Source: CAYUJH01 sp964394585
Lineage (GTDB): Bacteria; Bacteroidota; Bacteroidia; Cytophagales; Flammeovirgaceae
Direction: 5' to 3'
Length of the DNA stretch: 47,771 nucleotides
Assembly (NCBI GenBank): GCA_964394585.1
Contig: CAYMYI010000020.1
Coordinates: forward strand, 1-47,771
This document shows, in pieces, positions 1-9,400 of the stretch. A program made the position numbers and the translations under genes. Within the stretch, counting starts at the first letter, position 1. Every line of letters begins with the position of its first letter. The notes beneath the pieces were generated by a model. It saw only the letters and a list, made by a program, of their open reading frames with translations. It was not told where the DNA came from and made no database searches.

Positions 1-56
1 GTCTTTATTTTACCAAAAAAAACTGCAGTATGTAAATCCCCAACAGACTCTAAAAT

Positions 57-89
57 AAAAGCCTGTATTTGTAAAGAATACAGGCTTTT
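57..89 (-). terminator. Rho-independent terminator after yajC
   Basis: A perfect 13-bp inverted repeat (arms 57-69 and 77-89, 7-nt loop) lies just downstream of the yajC stop. Read on the minus strand, the stem closes with TTTT and is followed by more T-rich sequence, as expected for an intrinsic terminator of the minus-strand operon ending in yajC. Bases 1-56 show no gene. Confidence 0.85.
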
Positions 90-111
90 GAATGTAATGC
101 TGCTTTCAGAA

Positions 112-447
112 TTACTTTGAAGAGTCGATTTTATTAGCCAAATCGGTGTTTTCTTGAGAGATAAACGATTTTTCAAACCTCATTTTAGTACCTCGGTCTA
201 CTTCCAGCACTATAATGTTGTTTTCAATAGCGCTAATTTTTCCGTGCAGACCTCCCATAGTTACCACATGATCACCTTTTTGCAGACTTTCTAAAAAGTT
301 TTTCTGGCGCTTTTGTTTGCGTTGCTGTGGTAAAATCATGAAAAAATAGAAAACTATAAGTAACCCAAAGATGAATATGATATTCATAATTTGGGGGCTA
401 CCTGAAGCTTGCAGGGCTATAAAACCATTCAGCAGTGGCTGCGTCAT
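112..447 (-). CDS. yajC: Preprotein translocase subunit YajC
   Basis: This 111-residue protein is the size and shape of YajC, the small accessory subunit of the SecDF-YajC complex that assists protein export at the inner membrane. A single hydrophobic segment lies near residues 20-42 (IMNIIFIFGLLIVFYFFMI). The family motif LPQQRKQKRQKN follows, then a short beta-rich cytoplasmic domain with the typical GDHVVTMGGLHGKI stretch. It is the last gene of a minus-strand run (nusB, ytxH-like, DUF1573, yajC), starting 3 bp after the DUF1573 stop, so the two are almost certainly co-transcribed. SecD and SecF are not in the window. Confidence 0.95.
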   Translation of the reverse strand: MTQPLLNGFIALQASGSPQIMNIIFIFGLLIVFYFFMILPQQRKQKRQKNFLESLQKGDHVVTMGGLHGKISAIENNIIVLEVDRGTKMRFEKSFISQENTDLANKIDSSK

Positions 448-450
448 AAT

Positions 451-981
451 TTATTGTACTTTATATGGTCCTTTTACTTCTTTTTCAACTTTCACGAGCG
501 TGCTAATCGAAATCGTTTCGCGTTGTTGTTTGGTGTTTGCGTATATGGTGATTACTTTATTTTGTAACCCAGATTTACCCGCACTATTAAATTGCACTTC
601 GATTTCACCACTTTCGCCGGGTGCTACTGGTTCTCTTGTGTAGTTTGGTGTTGTACATCCGCACGTAGTTTTAATATCGGTAATTAGCAAAGGAGCATCG
701 CCGATGTTCGTAAAGTTGAATGTGTGTTTTACAATATCGCCTTGCTTAATTTCCCCAAAGTAATGTTCTGTTTCTTCAAAAGAGAAAGCAGCAAATGCCT
801 TATCTTCTTTAGCGGTGGGCTGATCTTTTTCAGGAGCAGCAGTATTTGCAGTTTCCACTACTTTGGCTTTTGGGGTTTCTTTTTCTTGAGTGGTGCTTTC
901 TTGAGTTTGCTCATTACTGCAGGCTTGCAAAAGCACAAATAGAGTAAGGGCAATTCCGTATTTAAGGGTACGCATAAACAT
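451..981 (-). CDS. DUF1573 domain lipoprotein
   Basis: A 176-residue predicted lipoprotein. The N-terminus is a signal peptide ending in the lipobox LLQAC, so lipidation at Cys21 is expected. A low-complexity Glu/Thr/Lys-rich linker (about residues 22-65) follows. The rest is a DUF1573 domain, an immunoglobulin-like beta fold common in Bacteroidota envelope proteins, with the characteristic FGEIKQGD, TTCGCTTP and FNSAGKSG motifs. The function of the domain is not established. The position between the ytxH-like gene and yajC is consistent with an envelope role. A second in-frame ATG two codons downstream (973-975) could also be the start. Confidence 0.9.
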   Translation of the reverse strand: MFMRTLKYGIALTLFVLLQACSNEQTQESTTQEKETPKAKVVETANTAAPEKDQPTAKEDKAFAAFSFEETEHYFGEIKQGDIVKHTFNFTNIGDAPLLITDIKTTCGCTTPNYTREPVAPGESGEIEVQFNSAGKSGLQNKVITIYANTKQQRETISISTLVKVEKEVKGPYKVQ

Positions 982-1008
982 TATGGTTTTATTTGAACAA
1001 TGGATGAT

Positions 1009-1314
1009 TTAGTTACTCTCTGATGTGATTTGTTTTTTGAGGGCATCTACTTCTTGCATTAATTTTTTGGCTTGTGAAAGCGCGTTTGAAATTACTTTTT
1101 CTCCTTCGGTACGAGCTTCGTTGAGTTCTCCTTCTTTCCCTTCCATCAGTTGGTCGATAAGTTCTTGCAAAGTTTCAGAGTATTTATCAAGCTGATAGCT
1201 TAGTTTGTCTCTGGTGTTTTTTCCCTTATCGGGGGCATATAAGATACCAATGATTGCCCCGGCTAGTATTCCTGTAAGAAAAGTAAAAAATCCGCTTCCG
1301 TTATTCTTGCTCAT
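1009..1314 (-). CDS. YtxH domain protein
   Basis: A 101-residue protein with one N-terminal hydrophobic segment (about residues 9-27) carrying the glycine-rich YtxH signature GILAGAIIGILYAPDKGKNTR. An amphipathic helical, Glu/Lys-rich tail follows (residues 35-101). YtxH-type proteins are small membrane-anchored proteins linked to general stress in Bacillus; the molecular role is unknown. It sits 39 bp downstream of nusB and 27 bp upstream of the DUF1573 gene, so it is probably in the same transcript. Confidence 0.85.
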   Translation of the reverse strand: MSKNNGSGFFTFLTGILAGAIIGILYAPDKGKNTRDKLSYQLDKYSETLQELIDQLMEGKEGELNEARTEGEKVISNALSQAKKLMQEVDALKKQITSESN

Positions 1315-1353
1315 AGTTGTTTATGTTTAGGTTCAAAAAATTTAAAATGGATT

Positions 1354-2523
1354 TTATTGGTTTAAGAGGCCTCTACCACTTTTTTGAATTTTTCCTTGAG
1401 CGGTTAACTCAGAAGATATAGAATCGAGTATACCGTTCAAAAAAATAGCACTTTTTGGGGTACTATATTGCTTAGCAATTTCAATGTATTCGTTAATACT
1501 TACCTTAGTAGGAATGCTAGGGAAGTGAAGCATTTCGGTAACGCCCATTCCTATTAGCACCTTGTCTACTTCTGCAACACGTTCTAGCGACCATCGGTTT
1601 GATTTCTGCCGTAAGATTTCTTCAAAAAAACGTTCAGTCTTCCAAAATTTTTTAAAGAGTTCTTCAAAGAACGCTTTGTCATCTTCCCAATTTTTTGAAA
1701 GTTCCATTAAAGGGGTATCTTTTTCTTTCTCTTGTTCAATTCGTTTGAGGGTTTTGAGCAACATGCTTCTCAAGATGGGTCTATTTTCGCTCCAGTTGAG
1801 GTCTTGTTCTTCAAAAGCATTTACTAAACGTTCTTTTTTTAGTAAGAAGTTTTTAAAGAAATAGCGTGGCGCTCTCAGTTCAGGTGCAATGTCTTCTGTT
1901 TCGTTAGGTGTGTTGATAGCTTGGAAGAAAGCCTCTTCGCGCTGGAGAATATAAAATAAGTTACCGATAAAGTCGCGTTCATTACTTATGTTTTGTCGGC
2001 TTACTTCCTTTTTTAAGAGCTCATTTTCGGCGAGTAGTTGCACAATTTGATTTTTTGAAAGCAGCGCATGTATACTTTTTTCGGCAGGTAACTTAGCTCC
2101 ATTTATTCTTTCTTCATTTTGGGTAGCAAAGTTAGCAAGATCCACCAGGGTTTGTAAAGCCTTTAAATATGAACGCATTAAGTTTTGTGTATCGGTAATC
2201 ATCTTAGCTTTTGTTGACCGAAAATCTTTCCCAATTGCGTTTTGATATTTCCGTACGGCTTTATCAGCAACTTCGAGATAGCGTTCTTTGGGAGTATGCA
2301 AAGCTAGATAGTTTTCGTTCAGATAGTTATCTTCAAAAAAATGAAGAGCTTTGGACTGTTCCTCATCACGTTGTAGTTTATGTTCTTGCCCTTCTATCAT
2401 AGCGATTTCGTGGTATTCTTCGGCAATACTCTTTTTGGCTAGTACATATGCAGAGCTTCTACTTTTCATGAATGCGTAAATGCTTTGCATAGCTTTAATT
2501 CGAAGAACACGTCTGTTTAACAT
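1354..2523 (-). CDS. nusB: Transcription antitermination protein NusB (long form)
   Basis: NusB binds boxA RNA with NusE (ribosomal protein S10) and supports antitermination of rRNA operons. The protein is 389 residues, against about 140 in E. coli. The N-terminus MLNRRVLRIKAMQSIYAF is the usual start of Bacteroidota NusB, so I place the start at the ATG of 2521-2523 rather than three codons upstream. The NusB fold signature is at the C-terminus: VLIGMGVTEMLHFPSIPTKV and then the KVSINEYIEIAKQYSTPK and FLNGILDSI motifs. About 220 extra residues, mainly charged and helical, lie between the first helix and this domain. The gene leads into ytxH-like, DUF1573 and yajC, and is 79 bp from the comF-like gene. 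Confidence 0.92.
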   Translation of the reverse strand: MLNRRVLRIKAMQSIYAFMKSRSSAYVLAKKSIAEEYHEIAMIEGQEHKLQRDEEQSKALHFFEDNYLNENYLALHTPKERYLEVADKAVRKYQNAIGKDFRSTKAKMITDTQNLMRSYLKALQTLVDLANFATQNEERINGAKLPAEKSIHALLSKNQIVQLLAENELLKKEVSRQNISNERDFIGNLFYILQREEAFFQAINTPNETEDIAPELRAPRYFFKNFLLKKERLVNAFEEQDLNWSENRPILRSMLLKTLKRIEQEKEKDTPLMELSKNWEDDKAFFEELFKKFWKTERFFEEILRQKSNRWSLERVAEVDKVLIGMGVTEMLHFPSIPTKVSINEYIEIAKQYSTPKSAIFLNGILDSISSELTAQGKIQKSGRGLLNQ

Positions 2524-2602
2524 GGGTAGCAAAGGTTATATGCGAAATGAGTGGCAAAGTTAGTTACAATATTTCAGATTTTATTTTCTGAATCATTGAG
2601 GG

Positions 2603-3289
2603 CTATGCATATGCAATGGCTGCAATGCTTACGGCTTTGGCTTTGGATTGCATGCATGCTTGTGCGCAGGCTTCGAGAGTAGCTCCGGTGGTAATTACAT
2701 CGTCAACTAGCAATACATGTAAGTCTTTTACATTCGCTGAGGGGCTTAGCTGAAAAATGCCATTTACATTTTCCCAACGAGCAAGTCTTGTTTTCTTTGT
2801 TTGAGTTTCAGTAGCTTTATTTCGTTGTAGGGCATAAGGCATACTTTCCGTCTGAAATACCTCGGCAAGTCCGTTAGCAAAACCTTCACTTTGATTATAC
2901 CCCCTTTTTTGTAGTTTTTTAGGGTGAAGAGGCACAGGTATTATGGCATCAAACTTTGGAGGAGCTGCTTCTGAAATAATTTTGTTGGCATACCATTTTC
3001 CTATAATATAACTCAAGTTTGAATGCCCTTTGTACTTTAGTGCATGTAGCAGTTGCTGCACTTTTCCATGTTTCACAAAAGGAAAACACGCTATGGCATA
3101 TTCAACAGGAAGTTTATTGTAAAATTTTTGCGCAACGGGGTTATTAGCATATAAGTGGTAATCGGTAGGTTGAATTTCAGCCATACACCTTAAACAAACG
3201 AGTTCTTCTTGCTGTACCAGAGGCCTTTGGCATACAATACAGCACTTCGGGTACAGCAAGTCAAATACTTGTTCTGCAATGTATCTCAT
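2603..3289 (-). CDS. ComF family protein (phosphoribosyltransferase-like)
   Basis: A 228-residue ComF/GntX family protein. The N-terminus carries a probable zinc-binding cluster (Cys16, Cys17, Cys20, Cys32, Cys35; pattern CCIVC then CLRC). The middle has the family motif PVPLHPKKLQKRGYNQS. The C-terminal part has the PRPP-binding loop LLVDDVITTGATLEAC of type I phosphoribosyltransferases. In competent bacteria ComF supports DNA uptake; elsewhere its role is less clear, and no substrate can be inferred here. It is the most upstream gene of the minus-strand run and is divergent from the gene at 3457. Confidence 0.9.
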   Translation of the reverse strand: MRYIAEQVFDLLYPKCCIVCQRPLVQQEELVCLRCMAEIQPTDYHLYANNPVAQKFYNKLPVEYAIACFPFVKHGKVQQLLHALKYKGHSNLSYIIGKWYANKIISEAAPPKFDAIIPVPLHPKKLQKRGYNQSEGFANGLAEVFQTESMPYALQRNKATETQTKKTRLARWENVNGIFQLSPSANVKDLHVLLVDDVITTGATLEACAQACMQSKAKAVSIAAIAYA

Positions 3290-3401
3290 ATGATAAAGCT
3301 CTATTTTTTGGAGATTAATCTAAAGAAAGAAAGTTTTGACACCACATTTTTTTATTCTTTAGTAAAACAGATAATAAGATAAGCCGATTATATTACCAAC
3401 A

Positions 3402-3415
3402 TAATCGTACGATTA
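3402..3415. promoter_or_regulatory. 14-bp perfect palindrome in a divergent intergenic region
   Basis: TAATCGTACGATTA is a perfect 14-bp palindrome in the 167-bp region between the divergent comF-like gene (start 3289) and the gene starting at 3457. It is 41 bp upstream of the latter. It could be an operator for a dimeric regulator. A chance occurrence is also possible, because no second copy was noticed in the window. Confidence 0.25.
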
Positions 3416-3456
3416 GCGTACAACTTTTTACAAATACTAAACTGAACGTTATAAAT

Positions 3457-3822
3457 ATGGCAACCGATTACCAAACAACACTTACCGATGAAACTGAGCA
3501 ATCTTGGCAAAAGTTGTTAAAACAACTACAAAATCAGTTAGGCAAAAAGCCCGATTTAAACGGGGTGTTGTTTTTGATAGGAATTCAAGAATTAGGGAAG
3601 GGAAAAGCCTTTTTTAGTAAAGAAGAAAAGCAAGATTTGATGCATATAGCCATCTGTAAAGTGATGAGCATATCAGGATATTACGAGCTAATTGGTACCG
3701 ATGAAGATGGCTGGCCACATTGGAAACCTACTAAGAAACTGCCTTTCTTATCAATCGATGCACAAGAAAAAGTATTAAAACAGCACATAATTGCTTATTT
3801 CGAAAAAGAAATAGGATGGTAA
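3457..3822 (+). CDS. Conserved hypothetical protein, 121 aa
   Basis: I do not recognise a named domain. The protein is soluble, with no signal peptide or membrane segment. It has a helical N-terminal half (LLKQLQNQLGKKPDLNGVLFLIGIQELGKGK) and motifs such as FSKEEKQDLMHIAICKV, YYELIGTDEDGWPHW and a C-terminal helix. Even composition, a good ATG start and close spacing (9 bp) to the exonuclease III gene argue that it is a real gene in the same operon. It resembles small conserved proteins seen across Bacteroidota. No function can be assigned. Confidence 0.75.
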   Translation: MATDYQTTLTDETEQSWQKLLKQLQNQLGKKPDLNGVLFLIGIQELGKGKAFFSKEEKQDLMHIAICKVMSISGYYELIGTDEDGWPHWKPTKKLPFLSIDAQEKVLKQHIIAYFEKEIGW

Positions 3823-3831
3823 GCCTTAAGT

Positions 3832-4596
3832 ATGAAACTAATAACATACAACTTAAACGGAATTCGAGCAGCAATACGCAAAGGCTTCTTGGAGTGGCTA
3901 GCTGAAGCACAGCCTGATATTTTGTGTTTGCAAGAAGTTAAATCGTTGGAAAGCCAGGTTGATTTAACACAGTTTGCTGAACTAGGTTATACAGCACATT
4001 GGCACGCCGCAACAATAAAAAAAGGCTACAGCGGTGTGGCAACCTTTTCTAAGCAAATGGCAAAGCAAACAGAAAAAGGGCTTCAACATTTTTTCAACGA
4101 CGAAGAGGGAAGAGTTTTGAAAACGGAATTCGAAGACTTTACGCTAATTAATGCTTACTTTCCTTCAGGGACTACCGGAGAAGAACGGCAAAACTTTAAA
4201 TACGAATGGCTCGATTACTTTTACAAGTATATTGCTGAAGAACAGAAAAAAACTCAAAATTTAATCATCGTAGGCGATTTCAATATAGCCCATCAAGCCA
4301 TTGATATTCACAATCCTACAAGAAATAAAAATACATCCGGGTTTCAACCTGAAGAGCGTGCATGGCTTACTAAATTTTTAGAAGCAGGTTTCGTTGATTC
4401 TTTTAGAAGCCTACATCGAGAAGAACAAAAGTTTTCGTGGTGGACGTACCGGGCAGGCGCTCGCAAAAAGAACTTAGGATGGCGTATAGACTATATAATG
4501 ATATCGGAAAGTTTACAAAGTAAATTGGAGTATTGCGATATGCTTAACGATGTTTACCACTCCGATCACTGTCCTGTGGAAATCGTATTGGCGTAA
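3832..4596 (+). CDS. xthA: Exodeoxyribonuclease III / AP endonuclease
   Basis: A 254-residue member of the ExoIII (Xth) branch of the endonuclease/exonuclease/phosphatase family. It cleaves DNA at abasic sites and removes 3' blocking groups in base excision repair. All signature motifs are visible: the N-terminal YNLNGIRAA with the Mg2+ ligand Asn, LCLQEVKS with the metal-binding Glu, the VGDFNIAHQAIDIHNP segment with the catalytic Asp and Asn, and the C-terminal SDHCPVEI with the active-site Asp-His pair. Length is normal. It follows the 121-aa gene by 9 bp; the next gene starts 82 bp downstream. Confidence 0.97.
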   Translation: MKLITYNLNGIRAAIRKGFLEWLAEAQPDILCLQEVKSLESQVDLTQFAELGYTAHWHAATIKKGYSGVATFSKQMAKQTEKGLQHFFNDEEGRVLKTEFEDFTLINAYFPSGTTGEERQNFKYEWLDYFYKYIAEEQKKTQNLIIVGDFNIAHQAIDIHNPTRNKNTSGFQPEERAWLTKFLEAGFVDSFRSLHREEQKFSWWTYRAGARKKNLGWRIDYIMISESLQSKLEYCDMLNDVYHSDHCPVEIVLA

Positions 4597-4678
4597 ATTA
4601 CCTTTGATTCATTATCTTTAGTAGTGTTATTGTAACTTTAATGCAGAATTCAATCAAGAAAAAGTCGATTATAGAAAT

Positions 4679-6451
4679 ATGAAAAAACTATTTATCGTTG
4701 CCTTTCTTTCAAGCTTACTACTTTACTCTTGCAGTTCCTCCACGCAAGAAAGTGGTGATAGTACCAATAAACTGGTAGAGGCGAAAGGAGGAAGGTATTA
4801 TGGGGGGGTATTTCGAGTAAACGAATCGGAGTATATTAAAAATTTATTTCCCCATAGTATTATCGATGTTTACTCGTATCGGGTAGCTTCTCAGATTTAT
4901 GAAGGGCTGCTAAAATTCGATCAGGACAGCCTGACCATTCGGTATGGCCTGGCGGAAAGCTATACCATCGATGAAACCAACACAATATATACCTTCAAAC
5001 TACGCGATAACGTATATTTCCATGATGATGAATGCTTTGAAGGAGGCAAAGGCCGCAAGCTTACTGCTGAAGATGTTTTGTATAGTTTTACCTTGGCATG
5101 TACACAAAACAGATTAAATCAGCACTTCAGTTTGTTTGAAGACATTGTAGAAGGAGCTAATGAATACTATGAAGCAACCGCTTCAGGTCAAACGCCCTCA
5201 TTCGGTGTATCGGGCTTCGAGGTAATAGATGATTTAACCTTTCAAATTAAGCTGATAAAGCCAAATACCCGTTTCGTTTACAACTTAGCACGCCCTGGTG
5301 CATTTATTTTTCCAAAAGAAGCCTATGAAAAATATGGTGTTGAAATGCGTATAAAGTGTGTAGGTACGGGACCATTCAAAGTTGCAAGTGTAGATGAGGA
5401 TATCTCAATCATTCTAAAAAAGAACGAGCGCTATTACATGCGCGATAAATATGGCAACCAACTTCCTTTCCTTGATGCAATTTCAATTCAATTTCTAAAA
5501 GACAAGAAAGTAGAGCTTTTAGAGTTTAGGAAAGGAAATTTGGATATGATGTATCGTTTACCCACCGATTATATCATAGAAGTATTATCAAGCGAAGGAG
5601 GTTATGGACAGTATGCATTGGATCGCGAACCAGAAATGTCGACACAATGGTTATCCTTCTTTAATATGGGAGAAGTATTCGATGATATAAATGTGCGTAA
5701 GGCGTTTTCTTTTGCAGTCGATCGTGAAACGATTCTCGATTATGTACTTAGTGGCGAAGGATACCTAGAAGGTGTCCACGGAGTAACGCCCCCTACGTTT
5801 TTGCCCAGATATAACATATACGATATCAACGGTTACCGATTCAACCTTGATTCTGCTAACTATTATCTCACCAAAGCAGGCTACCCTAATGGAGAGGGTT
5901 TCCCTACAGTAGTTCTTGATATAAACTCAGAAGGAGACCGTTTTACGAATGTAGCTGTAGAGCTTCAAAAGCAATTGAAAGAACATCTGAATATCAATAT
6001 TGAAATTAACATGCTAACTATTGCTCAGCTAGCTAACAAGGCAAAAGCGGGTGATTATCACTTACTTAGGATGGCCTGGGTAGCTGACTATCCAAACCCT
6101 GAGAACTATCTTTGGCATTTTTATGGTAAAAATGTACCAAATTCCTTAGAAGAAGATTCCTATCCTAATTTACCACGCTACAAAAATCCACGTTTTGATG
6201 AATTGTATGAAATGGGGCTTCGCGCCGCTACACAAGAAGAAGCATTCACGTATTTTATGCAAGCAGAAAAGCTATTAATGCAAGACGCCCCTGTATTAAT
6301 ACTGTGGTACGATGAAGCTTATCGCTTGATTCAACCATATATCAAAAACTTTCCGAATAATCCTATGCAATATCGGGACTTTGGCGAAGTTTATCGTGTT
6401 CCTGTAGAAGAAGTAGCTTCAGACGGGGAGGCTGTAGCTGAACAAGAATAA
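4679..6451 (+). CDS. ABC transporter solute-binding lipoprotein, family 5 (peptide/nickel type)
   Basis: A 590-residue protein of the SBP_bac_5 (DppA/OppA-like) family, which delivers peptides or other solutes to an ABC importer. The N-terminus is a lipoprotein signal with lipobox LLYSC (Cys18). Family features are YRVASQIYEGLLKFD near the start, a region resembling LTAEDVLYSFTLA, and the VRKAFSFAVDRETIL motif in the middle. No permease or ATPase genes are adjacent, so the partner must be encoded elsewhere. The downstream DUF4175 gene starts 29 bp after the stop, suggesting co-transcription. The ligand cannot be predicted. Confidence 0.92.
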   Translation: MKKLFIVAFLSSLLLYSCSSSTQESGDSTNKLVEAKGGRYYGGVFRVNESEYIKNLFPHSIIDVYSYRVASQIYEGLLKFDQDSLTIRYGLAESYTIDETNTIYTFKLRDNVYFHDDECFEGGKGRKLTAEDVLYSFTLACTQNRLNQHFSLFEDIVEGANEYYEATASGQTPSFGVSGFEVIDDLTFQIKLIKPNTRFVYNLARPGAFIFPKEAYEKYGVEMRIKCVGTGPFKVASVDEDISIILKKNERYYMRDKYGNQLPFLDAISIQFLKDKKVELLEFRKGNLDMMYRLPTDYIIEVLSSEGGYGQYALDREPEMSTQWLSFFNMGEVFDDINVRKAFSFAVDRETILDYVLSGEGYLEGVHGVTPPTFLPRYNIYDINGYRFNLDSANYYLTKAGYPNGEGFPTVVLDINSEGDRFTNVAVELQKQLKEHLNINIEINMLTIAQLANKAKAGDYHLLRMAWVADYPNPENYLWHFYGKNVPNSLEEDSYPNLPRYKNPRFDELYEMGLRAATQEEAFTYFMQAEKLLMQDAPVLILWYDEAYRLIQPYIKNFPNNPMQYRDFGEVYRVPVEEVASDGEAVAEQE

Positions 6452-6480
6452 ACCTTTTAACTTCTATCTCACGACTCGCT

Positions 6481-9400
6481 ATGTTAGACCATAAAATAGA
6501 TGCATACAGAAGAAAATACTATATCAACCGATTAATCAAAGGAGGGCTGCTTTCTATTTCGGCAATATTATCTTATTTTCTGATAATTAATATTGTTGAA
6601 TATTTCGGTGCCTTAAGTACTATTACCCGAGCTGTGCTCTTTTTTTCATTTTTGGGCATTACGCTTGGGTGTTTTTTTTTCTGGGTGGCAATCCCGGCTT
6701 TTAAACTGTTTAAACTCTCTAAAACAATTTCCGACTATGAGGCTGCACAGCAAATAGGTCGATTTTTTCCGGAAGTTCGTGATAAATTGTTGAATGCTTT
6801 GCAACTACAGCAGTTAACACATGAATATAAGACTGATTTGGTGAAAGAAAGCATCGCCCAAAAAAATACCCAACTCAATGATATTGATTTTACAAGAGCG
6901 ATTAACTTGAGTGTTAATAAAAAGTATTTACGATTTTTATTACCTCCTTTTCTACTAACTCTTTTGGTATTTCTGTTTGTACCACAATTGTTTACGGAGA
7001 GTACTCCACGCTTAGTTAACTATACAAAAGATTATAAGAAAGAGTCCCCCTTTTCATTCAATATTATAAATAACCCTTTACAAGTTTTTAAAAATGAAGA
7101 CTTCACGTTACAGGTTAATCTTTCCGGAATAGCAGTACCTGAAAAGCTTCATTTAGTAACCCAAAATGGCAGAAAACTTAAGTTAGAAAAAGGGAATGGA
7201 ACTGATTTCACCTATACTTTTAACAAAGTTCAACGAGATATCCAATTCTATCTAGAAGCATCTGGATTTGAGTCATCTCAATATACATTAGAAGTATTAT
7301 CACGCCCGTCATTACTGAGTTTTAATGTGTTTTTAGATTATCCTGAGTATACAGCAAAGACAGATGTCCGCATGCAGAATACAGGGAATCTTCGTGTACC
7401 TGAAGGCACCAAAATTTCATGGTATTTTCAAACTCAAGCTGCCGATGAACTAAGTTTAGACTTTGATGGGGAAGAAAGTATACAAGCAACTCAAGAAGGG
7501 AGTTCTAAAAATATATTTGTTTATGAAAAACAAGCAAAATTAGCTACGAAATACCAAGTAAATCTTAAAAATAAATATTCGCAAAATAAAGATATCATAG
7601 AATACTTTTTAAATGTTACGCCTGATGAATTCCCTACAATTAGCGTAAATCAGTATGAAGATACTGTATTGTATGAATCGCTTGTGCTAGGTGGAAATAT
7701 AGGAGATGATTATGGAATTAGCAGGCTTTCCTTTTACTACCGAATTATAGGACAAGATGTTTCCGAGAATCAAAAAGCCAATTTACCCTTCGAAAGTAAG
7801 CCTATTACTTATAACCAAGAACTAATTAATCAGAGTTTTTTCTACAATATCGATTTAACCAAATTCTCCTTAGCGAAAGGATCATACTTAGAATATTTTG
7901 TGGAAGTAGCCGATAATGATCAAGTAAATGGAGCAAAGACAACTAAGTCGCCTACATTCCGATTTAATGTGCCGACCCAAGAAGAAATTAAAAAGGAATT
8001 AGCAGCACAGAGTAAAGGAACACAAGAGAAAATGGAAAATACCTTTGAGGAGGCCAAAGAGATTTATGAGGAGTTAGAGTCTTTAGAGGATAAACTGAAA
8101 GGGAAGAAAAGGCTTTCTTGGCAAGATAAAAAGGCTGTTGAAAATCTGATTAAGAAACGTCAGAATCTTGAAAAAGAGATAGAGCAATTACAACAACTTA
8201 ATAAACAGTTTAACCAAAAGCAGGAGAACCTGAACTTCAAAGATGAAGAGATTGCCAAAAAAGCAGAGCAACTTCAAAAACTAATGGATGAGCTTTTAGA
8301 TGAAGAAACTCGTAAACTTTACGAAGAGTTAAGCAAGCTGATGGATCAAAATCTTGTAAATCAGAACTTACAAGAATTGCTTGAAGATTTAAAATTGAAG
8401 CAAGAAAATATCGAGAGTGAGTTAGATCGAGCATTAGAACTTTTCAAGAAGCTGAAATTTGATGCTAAACTGAAAGAAATCGAGAAAGAACTAGAAGAAC
8501 TTGCTGAAGAACAACAACAACTAGCCGATGAAACGGAAAAGAATACCGAAGAGCAACAATTAGAAGAGCAACAAGAAAAACAAGAAAATCTTAATGAGGA
8601 TTTTAGAAATTTGCAAGAAGAGCTAAAAAATCTTGACAAATTGAACCAAGAGATGCAAAACCCTCAAAACATTGACAATCTTTCAGAGAAAGAAATGGAA
8701 ATAGCTGAAGAACAGCAAAAAGCACAAGAACAACTTCAGCAGCAAAACTCTCAGAAAGCTTCGGAAAGTCAGAAAAAAAGTGCCCAAAAGATGAAAGAAA
8801 TGGCTCAACAAATGCAGGCAATGCAGCAATCGGCACAAATGCAGCAGCTTACAGAAAACTATGAAGACCTTCGAAGTATTTTGGAAAACCTGATTACGTT
8901 GTCGTTTAGTCAAGAAGAATTGATGCTGGCCTTTCGAGATGTTCGGCGAATTGATCCAAAATTCATCGAGTTAAGCCAACAACAGCTTAAGTTAAAAGAC
9001 GATGCTCAACTTATACAGGATAGCCTTTTATCGCTTTCAAAACGTGTATTCCAAATTGAATCGTTCGTAACTCGCGAAGTAAGTCAAATGAATAAATATA
9101 TGGATGAAAGCTTAGATGCCATTCGTAAACGAACTCCTGAAATAGCTTCGAGTAAGCAACAGTTTACTATGACTTCTGTAAACAACCTCGCATTACTACT
9201 CAATGATATTTTGCAACAAATGCAGCAGCAGATGAGCCAATCGATGAGTGGGCAGCAAATGAATGAAAAACAGCAAGGAAGCCCAAGCTTGAGTGAGTTA
9301 CAGCGCCAACTGAATCAGCAAATTCAGAATCTTAAAAAGAGTGGAAAATCTGGAAAAGAGCTTTCCCAAGAATTAGCCAAACTAGCTGCTCAGCAAGAAA

